From: an uncultured SAR116 cluster alpha proteobacterium
Lineage (GTDB): Bacteria; Pseudomonadota; Alphaproteobacteria; Puniceispirillales; Marisalimonadaceae
DNA: 64,000 nucleotides
NCBI GenBank assembly: GCA_902595515.1
Contig: CACJQK010000003.1
Location: 83,960 to 147,959 of the forward strand
Reading direction: 5' to 3'
The notes below the pieces were generated by a model. That model was not told where the DNA came from, made no database searches, and saw only the letters and a list, made by a program, of their open reading frames with translations. How positions within the stretch are numbered: the first letter of the stretch is position 1; every line of letters begins with the position of its first letter. Shown here one piece after another: positions 8,344 to 14,778 of the stretch. Position numbers and translations under genes: made by a program.

Positions 8344-8366
8344 AATATTTCTATGGAAGTTTCAAA

Positions 8367-9071
8367 ATGAATAGTTACTCAAAAATAATTAAACCAAATG
8401 CAGATCAATTAATTAATGATCATATAAGTTTGGTAAAAAAAATTTCATGGCATGTGCATGGAAGGGTAAACTCTATAATTGATATTGAAGATATTATACA
8501 AATTGGGATGCTGGGGCTTATCTCTGCTGCAAAAAATTATGTGCCTCAAAAAAATGCTTCTTTTGCTTCATACGCAAGCATTAGAGTTAAAGGTGAAATT
8601 TTAGATTATTTGAGAAAAAGTTCAAATTTAGATAGGACAACAATATCAATCAAAAAAGATTCTGAAAAAGCAATAAATATTTTAAGAAATAAGTTAGGTA
8701 GAGAACCCTTCCTAAACGAAATAGCTAATGAACTTGGTATGTCACCTGAAAAATATCAAGAATGGTCTCATGCCTTTGAAGCAAGTGTTATTAAAAGCTT
8801 AGAAGATTCATATGATGATTATTCAAATTGGTTTAGTTCAAATGACTTAAATCCAGAAGAGCAGATAAATGACGTAGAGCTTAGAAATAAATTAAAAGAG
8901 GCCTTAAAAAGATTAGAAGGTAATGAGGCTATTATTATTCAATTATATTTTGTTGAAGAACTAAATATATATGAAATTGCTAAGGTGATGGATGTTACAA
9001 CTGGAAGAGTTTCTCAAATAAAAACCTCAGCTATTAGAAGAATTAGAGAACAACTTAAAAAAGACAATTAA
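8367..9071 (+). CDS. fliA: Flagellar sigma factor sigma-28 (FliA)
   Basis: 234 aa, close to the 239 of the E. coli protein. Region 2 reads 'H-V-H-G-R-V-N-S-I-I-D-I-E-D-I-I-Q-I-G-M-L-G-L' with the following S-Y-A-S-I-R-V-K-G-E-I-L-D segment; region 4.2 near the end has 'V-T-T-G-R-V-S-Q-I-K-T-S-A-I-R-R-I-R'. It directs RNA polymerase to late flagellar and chemotaxis genes, recognising TAAA-N15-GCCGATAA. One such site lies ahead of flgM, encoding its antagonist. GGAAG precedes the start codon. Confidence 0.95.
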   Translation: MNSYSKIIKPNADQLINDHISLVKKISWHVHGRVNSIIDIEDIIQIGMLGLISAAKNYVPQKNASFASYASIRVKGEILDYLRKSSNLDRTTISIKKDSEKAINILRNKLGREPFLNEIANELGMSPEKYQEWSHAFEASVIKSLEDSYDDYSNWFSSNDLNPEEQINDVELRNKLKEALKRLEGNEAIIIQLYFVEELNIYEIAKVMDVTTGRVSQIKTSAIRRIREQLKKDN

Positions 9072-9078
9072 TTTTAGT

Positions 9079-9459
9079 ATGCAAAAATTAGAGATGCTCA
9101 TAAAAACAATTGATGCGCATTATGACAGTAAACATCAAATAGAATGTATATATTTATCATGTAGTCTTTTAAACATTGCTAGAGGCACATGTAATATCAT
9201 GATTTTTGACGAGAAAAGTAACTTTCAAAATAAAATAACAATTAAGTATGAAAGAGCAATTATGTCTGGCTCAATCAGTGTTAATAATGATTATTTCAAT
9301 AAATTACAAAATCAATTATCACTAAAAAATGAACGTCCTGCTAGACTAGAATTATTGATTAGGGATAAATTGAATATTAATAAAAACGGAATTTTATTCC
9401 TAAAAAAAGAATTAATTTCAGAAATTACGGAATATAAGTTTTTTATTCCATTACTATAA
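9079..9459 (+). CDS. Unknown 126-aa protein downstream of fliA
   Basis: 126 aa, seven bases after fliA and so probably co-transcribed. No signal peptide or membrane segment; mixed hydrophobic and charged composition with two cysteines in 'C-I-Y-L-S-C' near residues 23-28 and another in 'R-G-T-C-N'. I do not recognise a family. A flagellar accessory role is suggested only by its place at the end of the flhA-flhF-fleN-fliA operon. No good ribosome binding site is visible, consistent with translational coupling to fliA. Confidence 0.6.
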   Translation: MQKLEMLIKTIDAHYDSKHQIECIYLSCSLLNIARGTCNIMIFDEKSNFQNKITIKYERAIMSGSISVNNDYFNKLQNQLSLKNERPARLELLIRDKLNINKNGILFLKKELISEITEYKFFIPLL

Positions 9460-9471
9460 AAAAATACGCTA

Positions 9472-10275
9472 TTACCGGTCAATCAATCTTTTTGTTACAT
9501 CAACTTCTGTTTGAAGAAGTCTGGAAACTCCCGAAAATGCCTGCTGTGCTTTAAGCATAGTTATCATTTCTGAAGTAATATCAACATTTGATCTTTCTAA
9601 GTTACCTGCTTCAATTTTACCAAATGCTCCATTCATTGGAATACCATAATTTGGCAATCCTGATTTTATATTAGTTTGATAACGATTATTACCAACTTGT
9701 TTTAATCCAGTTTCATTAGGAAATGATGCAAGAACAAAATTTCCGATTACTACTTCATCATCTAGTCCGTAAGTAGCTGTAATTTTACCATTTGAACTAA
9801 CATTTATATTTGAAATCATAGATGTGGTTTGATCTTCATTTACTCTTCTTGGAGGTATGACTATATTTTTTAAAACTGTATTATCCTGACCAAGATAACC
9901 CATTACTTTTAATCCATCATTTGTAACAACTTCACCTTTTGAAGAAATATCAAATGAACCATCTCTAGTAAAAAAAGGAGTTTCTAACATTTTTTCGTTT
10001 ACAACTGAAAAAAATCCCAAACCTGTTATAGCTAAATCTAAAGCACCATTTGTTGTTTTAAGGGAACCTTGGCTCATTTGTAAGATTGGATCATTTACAC
10101 CTACTCCCTGACCGGAAAATTTATTAGAAGATGAGGATCTATCTCTAGAATATATATGCTGAAAATTAGTCTTGCTTTTTTTAAATGCTGTACTATTAAC
10201 ATTTGCAATATTATTAGAAACAATTCCCAATTCTTTTGTATTTGCGTTAAATGCACTTTTTAAAATTGATAGCAT
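9472..10275 (-). CDS. Flagellar rod/hook protein of the FlgF/FlgG family
   Basis: 267 aa, the size of FlgF and FlgG. The N-terminal helix carries the axial-protein motif 'N-N-I-A-N-V-N-S-T-A-F-K-K-S' (residues 21-34), the middle has 'A-L-D-L-A-I-T-G-L-G-F-F' and 'F-T-R-D-G-S-F', and the C-terminus has 'L-E-R-S-N-V-D-I-T-S-E-M' as in all rod and hook proteins. These proteins polymerise into the rod or hook after export. I cannot choose with confidence between FlgF, FlgG and a short FlgE-like protein. It is a single leftward gene with an AGGAGAT site and its own sigma-54 promoter. Confidence 0.85.
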   Translation of the reverse strand: MLSILKSAFNANTKELGIVSNNIANVNSTAFKKSKTNFQHIYSRDRSSSSNKFSGQGVGVNDPILQMSQGSLKTTNGALDLAITGLGFFSVVNEKMLETPFFTRDGSFDISSKGEVVTNDGLKVMGYLGQDNTVLKNIVIPPRRVNEDQTTSMISNINVSSNGKITATYGLDDEVVIGNFVLASFPNETGLKQVGNNRYQTNIKSGLPNYGIPMNGAFGKIEAGNLERSNVDITSEMITMLKAQQAFSGVSRLLQTEVDVTKRLIDR

Positions 10276-10298
10276 AGTATATCTCCTATGAAGTTAAC

Positions 10299-10317
10299 GT
10301 AGCAATATTTATGCCAT
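10299..10317 (-). promoter_or_regulatory. Sigma-54 promoter of the rod/hook gene
   Basis: On the minus strand TGGCATAAATATTGCT: GG (10315-10314), ten bases, GC (10303-10302). The predicted start near 10290 leaves a leader of about 15 bases that just holds the AGGAGAT site. Third -24/-12 element in the window, again ahead of a flagellar gene. Confidence 0.62.
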
Positions 10318-10411
10318 TGACTTTATGCATAATAAAATTTTATAAACATCTTGTTATTTTGAACGTAATAATATTTAATTAAATTTAATTAAAATCTGGA
10401 GTCTTAGAAAA

Positions 10412-10810
10412 ATGAGCTTATCCTCTAAAAGTACAGATTTGATAAAATTAAATGAAAAAAAAGCACAGCTTCCAATAAAATTTGATCAAAAAAATATTAA
10501 TCAAGCCCTAGAGCTCGTTGATAAAGACTTAATATTAAAAAATAGAGAACAAGTAAAAAAATATTTGCCTGACATTTTAGGAAGAGTTCTTGCAAGAATT
10601 TGGATTGATAAATCATTTAAAGAAAATTTTAAATCTAATCCAAGGCAAGTACTGGAGGATAATGGTGTGTTTTTACCAAATGATATGATTTTAGAATTTC
10701 AAAAACCAAATTCTGACAGACCAAAAATAATTGTTTATGAAACTAAAAAAAACTCAAATTTTAAAGTTAGGGTTGTTCAATTACAATTAGTAATGTTAGC
10801 AGGTAGATAA
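10412..10810 (+). CDS. Stand-alone NHLP / nitrile-hydratase-alpha-like leader domain protein
   Basis: 132 aa. Residues about 55-110 fit the nitrile-hydratase-like leader peptide (NHLP) pattern: 'R-I-W-I-D-K-S-F-K' around W64, then 'N-P-R-Q-V-L-E-D-N-G-V-F-L-P-N' (P77, G85, LP at 88-89) and 'P-K-I-I-V-Y-E'. This domain serves as leader for ribosomal natural product precursors and also forms part of the nitrile hydratase alpha subunit. The remaining tail (about 22 residues) is basic and aliphatic, with a single serine and no cysteine, threonine or GG cleavage site visible. No nitrile hydratase beta subunit or modification enzyme is nearby. Function unknown. GGAG lies upstream of the ATG. Confidence 0.6.
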   Translation: MSLSSKSTDLIKLNEKKAQLPIKFDQKNINQALELVDKDLILKNREQVKKYLPDILGRVLARIWIDKSFKENFKSNPRQVLEDNGVFLPNDMILEFQKPNSDRPKIIVYETKKNSNFKVRVVQLQLVMLAGR

Positions 10811-10839
10811 TATTTTTTTTGTAAAAGAAATTAAAAATT

Positions 10840-11442
10840 ATGAAAAAATTAATAAAAATTTTTTTTATTTTTGTTGTTATTTTTACAACATCTCTTTCAT
10901 TAGCAGTTGAAAAAGAACAAAATATCCAAAATATTTATAAACTTTTACAAGAAAAAAAATTTGAAGAAAGTATAAAAAACTTGCAAATTTTATCAGAACA
11001 AAATGACATAAATGCGCAACTACTGTATTCTAAAATTTTATTTTCAGGAGATTTAACACCTCAAGATTTTGAAAATTCATACTTTTGGGGATTTTCTGCA
11101 CTGTTAGGTGGTCTTAAAAAGTCATCTATTATTCTAGATAAATTAAATGAATATTTAACAGAAGAACAAATTAATGAAATTACAATAAAACTTAGGGAAT
11201 TTTTAGAAAAAAAAGCATTTCAAAAAGATAAAAAAGCTATTATTCAAATTGCAAAAATATATGAAACCTTTACTGAACCTCCTGATTTAATTAATGCATA
11301 TACTTGGTACAATATTGCTGTGGCTAAAGGAATAAAAACTGCAAAGCCTAAGAGAAACGAAATTTTAGATAGTCTGAATGAAAAAGATTTGCTTGAAGCC
11401 CAATCTTTATCGATTAAGCTATTTAAAAAAATTAATGATTAA
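10840..11442 (+). CDS. Secreted TPR/Sel1-like repeat protein
   Basis: 200 aa with a clear signal peptide (MKKLIK, hydrophobic to about residue 23, 'LSLAVE'). The rest is helical with repeats reminiscent of Sel1/TPR: 'A-Q-L-L-Y-S-K-I-L-F-S-G-D-L-T-P-Q-D-F-E' and 'A-Y-T-W-Y-N-I-A-V-A-K-G-I-K-T-A'. Sel1-type proteins act as periplasmic scaffolds. It starts 30 bases after the NHLP-like gene and runs into two further small genes, so the four are likely one transcript. Exact role unknown. Confidence 0.62.
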   Translation: MKKLIKIFFIFVVIFTTSLSLAVEKEQNIQNIYKLLQEKKFEESIKNLQILSEQNDINAQLLYSKILFSGDLTPQDFENSYFWGFSALLGGLKKSSIILDKLNEYLTEEQINEITIKLREFLEKKAFQKDKKAIIQIAKIYETFTEPPDLINAYTWYNIAVAKGIKTAKPKRNEILDSLNEKDLLEAQSLSIKLFKKIND

Positions 11443-11453
11443 TGGAGTTTTTC

Positions 11454-11642
11454 ATGAAATATAAGGTTCATTGGTTAATAGACGGTCTAGTTGAAATAGA
11501 TGCTAATGATATTGATACAGCGGAAAATACAATAAAAAATAAAATTGAAAGTTTTATTAAGGATAATGCACAGTTTTTTGAAGACGTAGGAGCAAAAGCT
11601 GTTCAAGGTCAAGCTTATTTGCCAGGATCAGATGAAGAATAA
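11454..11642 (+). CDS. Small conserved-type acidic protein, 62 aa
   Basis: 62 aa from the ATG at 11454 (MKYKVHW). I prefer this start to the in-frame ATG at 11442 because GGAG at 11444-11447 is then correctly spaced six bases upstream. It has no signal peptide. The pattern 'Y-K-V-H-W-L-I-D-G-L-V-E-I-D-A' looks like a beta hairpin followed by a helix. The product is acidic, ending D-E-E. Family not recognised. Its stop codon is followed at once by the ribosome binding site of the next gene. Confidence 0.6.
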   Translation: MKYKVHWLIDGLVEIDANDIDTAENTIKNKIESFIKDNAQFFEDVGAKAVQGQAYLPGSDEE

Positions 11643-11655
11643 TGAGGAAGATAAA

Positions 11656-11949
11656 ATGTTTACTTTAAAAAATATTTTCTTTTTAAACATTTTGATAATA
11701 CTGCTTAGTATTTACGTAATACCGTCTTATTCTAAAGGAAAAATTTATGGAGAATCAAAAACTCTGTCTAAAGAATATATAAAATATGAAAATTGTAGAC
11801 TTAGAAAAACAGAGATAAATATCAAAGATGGCGTAAAAGACGGTTATAAATGTATATTTAAAAGGCAAGGTAAAGGAAAAGATGTTACTGTTTTTCAACC
11901 ATCACCAGTATGTCAAAAATCTTTTAAATGTAAAACTGAGATACAGTAA
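11656..11949 (+). CDS. Small secreted four-cysteine protein
   Basis: 97 aa from the ATG at 11656, which has AGGAAG six bases upstream; an in-frame ATG at 11632 overlaps the preceding gene and would bury the signal peptide. The first 27 residues are a signal peptide or membrane anchor (hydrophobic 6-22, 'IPSYSKG'). The mature part is basic and has four cysteines in the contexts E-N-C-R, Y-K-C-I, P-V-C-Q and F-K-C-K, which could form two disulfides in the periplasm. No family recognised. Confidence 0.58.
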   Translation: MFTLKNIFFLNILIILLSIYVIPSYSKGKIYGESKTLSKEYIKYENCRLRKTEINIKDGVKDGYKCIFKRQGKGKDVTVFQPSPVCQKSFKCKTEIQ

Positions 11950-12041
11950 ATCAATTTTTATATACAACATATTATTATTATTAAAAAAATAACTACTACA
12001 TATAGTTAAATTATAAAAATTTTACAATAAATTCAATTATT

Positions 12042-12067
12042 TATAGCCAAAAGCTATATTTTTTTTT
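12042..12067 (+). terminator. Weak intrinsic terminator or attenuator
   Basis: Stem TATAGC (12042-12047) and GCTATA (12053-12058), loop CAAAA, followed by nine T. It would end the transcript of the four small genes upstream. It lies only 11 bases before the next start codon, so it could also act as an attenuator for the coiled-coil/ParA pair. Confidence 0.45.
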
Positions 12068-12078
12068 AATATTTTAAA

Positions 12079-12429
12079 ATGGATAATTACGAAATAAATA
12101 TTTTAAGAAGGGGTGGAAACTGGAAAAAAGTTAAACCCAATGATTTAATTATTGATGAAATTGATAATGAGTTAAAAAAAGATGATGTGTTAGATTATAG
12201 CAAATCAGATCAAGATTTTCTTTCTTACGTGACTAGAGTCGATGCAATTATTTCTAAGTTAGAATCTTTAGAAAATGAAAAGAATAATCTTAAAGAAGAG
12301 CTTAAGGCTATCGAAAACGAATTTTTGAACAAAAAGAAATCTGCTGAAGATAAAATTCATAAGCTCTCTCAAGAAAAAGAAATGTTTGAAAAAGCATTAA
12401 AAGTAATTAAAAATTTAAAAACGTTTTAG
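12079..12429 (+). CDS. Coiled-coil protein upstream of ParA-like ATPase
   Basis: 116 aa, soluble. The N-terminus (about 1-45) contains a conserved-looking 'I-L-R-R-G-G-N-W-K-K-V-K' patch; residues about 58-112 are a long heptad-rich coiled coil. The gene ends 11 bases before the ParA-like gene, so the two probably work together, perhaps as an ATPase and its cargo adaptor. There is no visible ribosome binding site: the ATG follows a T-rich terminator tail almost directly. Family not recognised. Confidence 0.58.
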   Translation: MDNYEINILRRGGNWKKVKPNDLIIDEIDNELKKDDVLDYSKSDQDFLSYVTRVDAIISKLESLENEKNNLKEELKAIENEFLNKKKSAEDKIHKLSQEKEMFEKALKVIKNLKTF

Positions 12430-12440
12430 TTTGGAGATAA

Positions 12441-13205
12441 ATGATGCCAAGTAATAAATCAAAAAATTTAAATGGCGCGAAATCCATTTTTGTTGCAAAT
12501 GTAAAAGGTGGTGTTGGTAAAAGTACTCTGTCAATAATGCTTGCAAGATCTTTAGCTGATAGAATACCTGCTCAAAACATTACTGTAATTGATACAGATC
12601 TTCAAAGAACAGCAACTGAATTTTTATCAAAAAGCAACCCTGAAATTAACGTTGAATTTCTTCCAATTACGCCTGCATTCGAAAACACTAATATATCTCT
12701 TGTTCAACAATTTATTAAGCAAAATGAATTCCGACCAGGGCATGTCGCAATTGTTGACACACCAGCTGGTAGTTCACAAAGACTATGGAATCTTGTTGCA
12801 GAAGGTTACTGCGTTTTAATACCAACTACACTTAGTAATGCAGATTTGTATCCAACTGAAAATTTTATTAGAAGTATGGATAAAGTTAAAGCCAGATATG
12901 GTAAGTCATATCCACACCTAATTGTTTGCCCAAATAAAATTCCTTTTGGTCAAAAGGATTTTTCATTAATGGCTGAAAGATTAAAAAATCATGACGTTGT
13001 TATTGGTCCAGCATTAAGGGACTTAGCAAGTGTAAGACATTTTTATAATGGGAAAGCAGAAAACTGGGAAAATAAAACAAATACAAATGCTCAATCCGAT
13101 TTCAAACAATTTGGATCTTTTATTGAAAAGTTTGTCTTAGGTGAAGAGCTAGATAAGATATATTCAAAAAATAATGCACCAAAAAATGTTGTCCCAATTA
13201 GGTAA
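12441..13205 (+). CDS. ParA-family partitioning ATPase, orphan
   Basis: 254 aa. The deviant Walker A 'K-G-G-V-G-K-S-T' with signature lysine lies near residues 24-31; 'V-I-D-T-D-L-Q-R-T-A' follows near 48-57, and 'I-V-D-T-P-A-G-S-S-Q' is the switch region. ParA-type ATPases position DNA, chemoreceptor arrays or other cargo. No parB lies downstream and the chromosomal parAB pair is not in the window, so this is an orphan ParA whose partner may be the coiled-coil protein just upstream. GGAG precedes the tandem ATG ATG; the second ATG (12444) has the better spacing. Confidence 0.82.
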   Translation: MMPSNKSKNLNGAKSIFVANVKGGVGKSTLSIMLARSLADRIPAQNITVIDTDLQRTATEFLSKSNPEINVEFLPITPAFENTNISLVQQFIKQNEFRPGHVAIVDTPAGSSQRLWNLVAEGYCVLIPTTLSNADLYPTENFIRSMDKVKARYGKSYPHLIVCPNKIPFGQKDFSLMAERLKNHDVVIGPALRDLASVRHFYNGKAENWENKTNTNAQSDFKQFGSFIEKFVLGEELDKIYSKNNAPKNVVPIR

Positions 13206-13207
13206 GT

Positions 13208-13381
13208 CTATGAATTTGTCTGTAACCTGTCTCCTAATTGGTCTATCCATCTCTCAGTAGCAATATACGGAATTTGTATTTTAATTTTATCTTTATTAAC
13301 AATAATGTTTTTTACATATAAGTTGTCTTCAACTTTTTCTTTATTTTGCAATTCGTTCATTTGATCTAGTAATTTAAGCAT
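13208..13381 (-). CDS. Possible small protein, 57 aa
   Basis: A 57-codon frame from the ATG at 13381 to the TAG at 13208, converging on the ParA-like gene with a two-base gap. It encodes a helical N-terminus (M-L-K-L-L-D-Q-M-N-E-L-Q) and a beta-rich, amphipathic second half (I-K-I-Q-I-P-Y-I). The frame stays open for another 38 codons upstream, back to 13495, without a usual start codon, so the true start could be an ATT or the frame could be a fragment. No ribosome binding site is visible. Composition looks protein-like, but this is a tentative call. Confidence 0.35.
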   Translation of the reverse strand: MLKLLDQMNELQNKEKVEDNLYVKNIIVNKDKIKIQIPYIATERWIDQLGDRLQTNS

Positions 13382-13520
13382 AGTTTTATTTACGTCATGA
13401 ATAAAACTTTGTTTAAATTTTCTGTAATAAAAGTTAATAATTCTTGAGAAAAAACACTTGTGAATGCAATAAAGTTTAAATTTTAACGAATATTTTTAGA
13501 GAGATAATTAAAAATAATGA

Positions 13521-13548
13521 AAAAAAACAGGGTTTAAAACCCTGTTTC
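13521..13548 (-). terminator. Intrinsic terminator after the 22-codon frame
   Basis: Perfect 11-base inverted repeat AAACAGGGTTT (13525-13535) and AAACCCTGTTT (13537-13547) followed, on the minus strand, by a T run (the seven A at 13521-13527). The T run is on the minus-strand side, so it ends the leftward transcript from the 22-codon frame, 36 bases after its stop codon. An attenuator role for the downstream 57-codon frame is the alternative. Confidence 0.7.
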
Positions 13549-13583
13549 GTATTTTGAATATAAAATAGAATATTAAGATAAAA

Positions 13584-13652
13584 TTATGTCAAAGGCTGCT
13601 CTGACAAATTAATAACCTTACAACAACTATTTCTATAAAAAACACTAGACAT
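13584..13652 (-). CDS. 22-aa peptide with strong ribosome binding site
   Basis: A 22-codon frame beginning MSSVFYRNSCC and ending SEQPLT, stop at 13584. It is preceded on the minus strand by AAAGGAGGTGG with the GGAGG seven bases before the ATG, the strongest Shine-Dalgarno match in this AT-rich window. A terminator follows 36 bases after the stop. This makes a compact leader-peptide or small-protein transcript of roughly 150 bases. Neighbouring cysteines (C10, C11) and Y6-R7 are notable. The peptide could be a translated leader for regulation, a toxin-like or structural micro-peptide, or the product of a dual-function RNA; I cannot choose. It is divergent from the cyclic-nucleotide-binding gene. 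Confidence 0.5.
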   Translation of the reverse strand: MSSVFYRNSCCKVINLSEQPLT

Positions 13653-13762
13653 CAGACCACCTCCTTTTTTTAGTTAAAAAATCATTTTTATTTATTTACT
13701 ATTAATATATTATTTACAAGTTTTTATATAAAAAAATTTATTTTTTTTACAGGTCAAAATTT

Positions 13763-14152
13763 ATGAAAAAAAACAGTCAAGAAACAAAAACTTTTAAAGC
13801 TGGTGAAATAATTTACTCACATAACGATCCTGCGGAATTTATTTTTTTGATTCATAGTGGAAAAGTAAGAATTGAGTCAAAACATGGATTAGAATTGGGA
13901 ATTCTTGAAACAGGTGAAATTTTTGGAGAAGTTGGTCATATTATAGAATCTCCAAGAACTGTGACTGCTGTAGCCGTTACTAATTCGATCATTAGGGTTA
14001 TTGATGAAAAAACAGTTAAAGAAAAAATGAATTTAGCTGATCCAGTTTTAGCTGCAATAGTAAGAGGTTTATCTCTTAGAATAGGTGACGCAAACGCTTT
14101 AGCTGAAAAACACTGGCTGGAATTAAATGTATATAAATCTCTAAAAAAATAG
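13763..14152 (+). CDS. Single-domain cyclic nucleotide-binding (CRP-like) protein
   Basis: 129 aa consisting of one cNMP-binding fold: 'F-K-A-G-E-I-I-Y-S-H-N-D-P-A-E-F-I-F-L-I-H-S-G-K' split over residues about 10-33, then 'G-E-I-F-G-E-V-G' and 'R-T-V-T-A-V-A' (about 50-68). No helix-turn-helix follows, so it is not a CRP/FNR transcription factor; it may sense a nucleotide as a stand-alone regulatory domain. The glycine and glutamate of the phosphate-binding cassette are present; the arginine is present in 'P-R-T-V-T-A'. It is followed after 14 bases by a FliL-like gene, suggesting a motility link. Confidence 0.78.
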   Translation: MKKNSQETKTFKAGEIIYSHNDPAEFIFLIHSGKVRIESKHGLELGILETGEIFGEVGHIIESPRTVTAVAVTNSIIRVIDEKTVKEKMNLADPVLAAIVRGLSLRIGDANALAEKHWLELNVYKSLKK

Positions 14153-14166
14153 AAAAATAATAAAAA

Positions 14167-14778
14167 ATGGCAGACCAAAAAATTTCATTAAAAAGAAAAA
14201 TAGCTAACATTAAGCATTTATATGCTTACTTAATTGCATTTTTTTCATCAGTTTTAACATTTATTTTTTTTTATTTTAGTAATGAAATGATTAAAGAAGA
14301 AAAGATGGTTGAAAAAGAAATAAATATTTATGAAGTTGCAAAAGAAGAAGCAATAAAGATGGGAAGAATGGAGCCAGATGAAAAACCAATAGTTCAAGAA
14401 ATTGGGCCAGACGGAAAAGTTATTATTCCCTCTTTAAGTTATTGGGATATAGGTGGTATGGGTGATAATGCAAATAAAAGTTTTTGGACTAATGTACCTA
14501 ATTCAAATTCATTTATAAGTTTCGATTTAGTTTTTTCTTCGTATAAAGGTGAAATGCTAATGGATTTTTTAACTGACTATGATGTTGATTTTAGAAAAAT
14601 TGTATATGATGAAATAAGCAAAACAAATTTTAAAAAACTTCAGGGAAGCGAAGGTAAAAATAAGTTACTTGAGAATATCAAAAATGAGTTCAATTCTTAT
14701 TTAGACAAAAAAAATTTGGATCCCATAATATTTGGTGTTCATTATAAAAAATTTGCCATTACAACTAGGGGTAATTAG
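14167..14778 (+). CDS. FliL-like membrane protein
   Basis: 203 aa with a single transmembrane helix (about residues 18-38) and a large periplasmic part. The C-terminal 60 residues follow the FliL pattern: 'L-Q-G-S-E-G-K-N-K-L-L-E-N-I-K-N-E-F-N' near 155-175 and a final 'V-H-Y-K-K-F-A-I-T-T'. FliL sits at the flagellar base around the stator and helps motor torque. This protein is longer than usual FliL (about 150-170 aa), with an extra acidic linker after the membrane helix. It is away from the main flagellar block, paired with a cNMP-binding protein. The 3' end overlaps the convergent threonine synthase by four bases. Confidence 0.55.
   Translation: MADQKISLKRKIANIKHLYAYLIAFFSSVLTFIFFYFSNEMIKEEKMVEKEINIYEVAKEEAIKMGRMEPDEKPIVQEIGPDGKVIIPSLSYWDIGGMGDNANKSFWTNVPNSNSFISFDLVFSSYKGEMLMDFLTDYDVDFRKIVYDEISKTNFKKLQGSEGKNKLLENIKNEFNSYLDKKNLDPIIFGVHYKKFAITTRGN

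Noticed and set aside
10412..10810. Calling this a nitrile hydratase alpha subunit
   Set aside because: It lacks the C-x-x-C-S-C metal claw and has no beta subunit gene nearby; only the leader-like fold is similar.
11442..11453. Earlier ATG for the 62-aa gene, and similar early starts at 1070, 2316, 11632, 22640, 30391, 50747, 53586, 54977, 58383 and 60803
   Set aside because: In most cases the earlier codon falls in the ribosome binding site or the preceding gene; later starts have correctly spaced GGAG-type sites or begin directly with a signal peptide or family N-terminus.
12441..13205. Chromosomal ParA with nearby origin
   Set aside because: No parB, gidAB, dnaA or DnaA-box cluster is visible near it.
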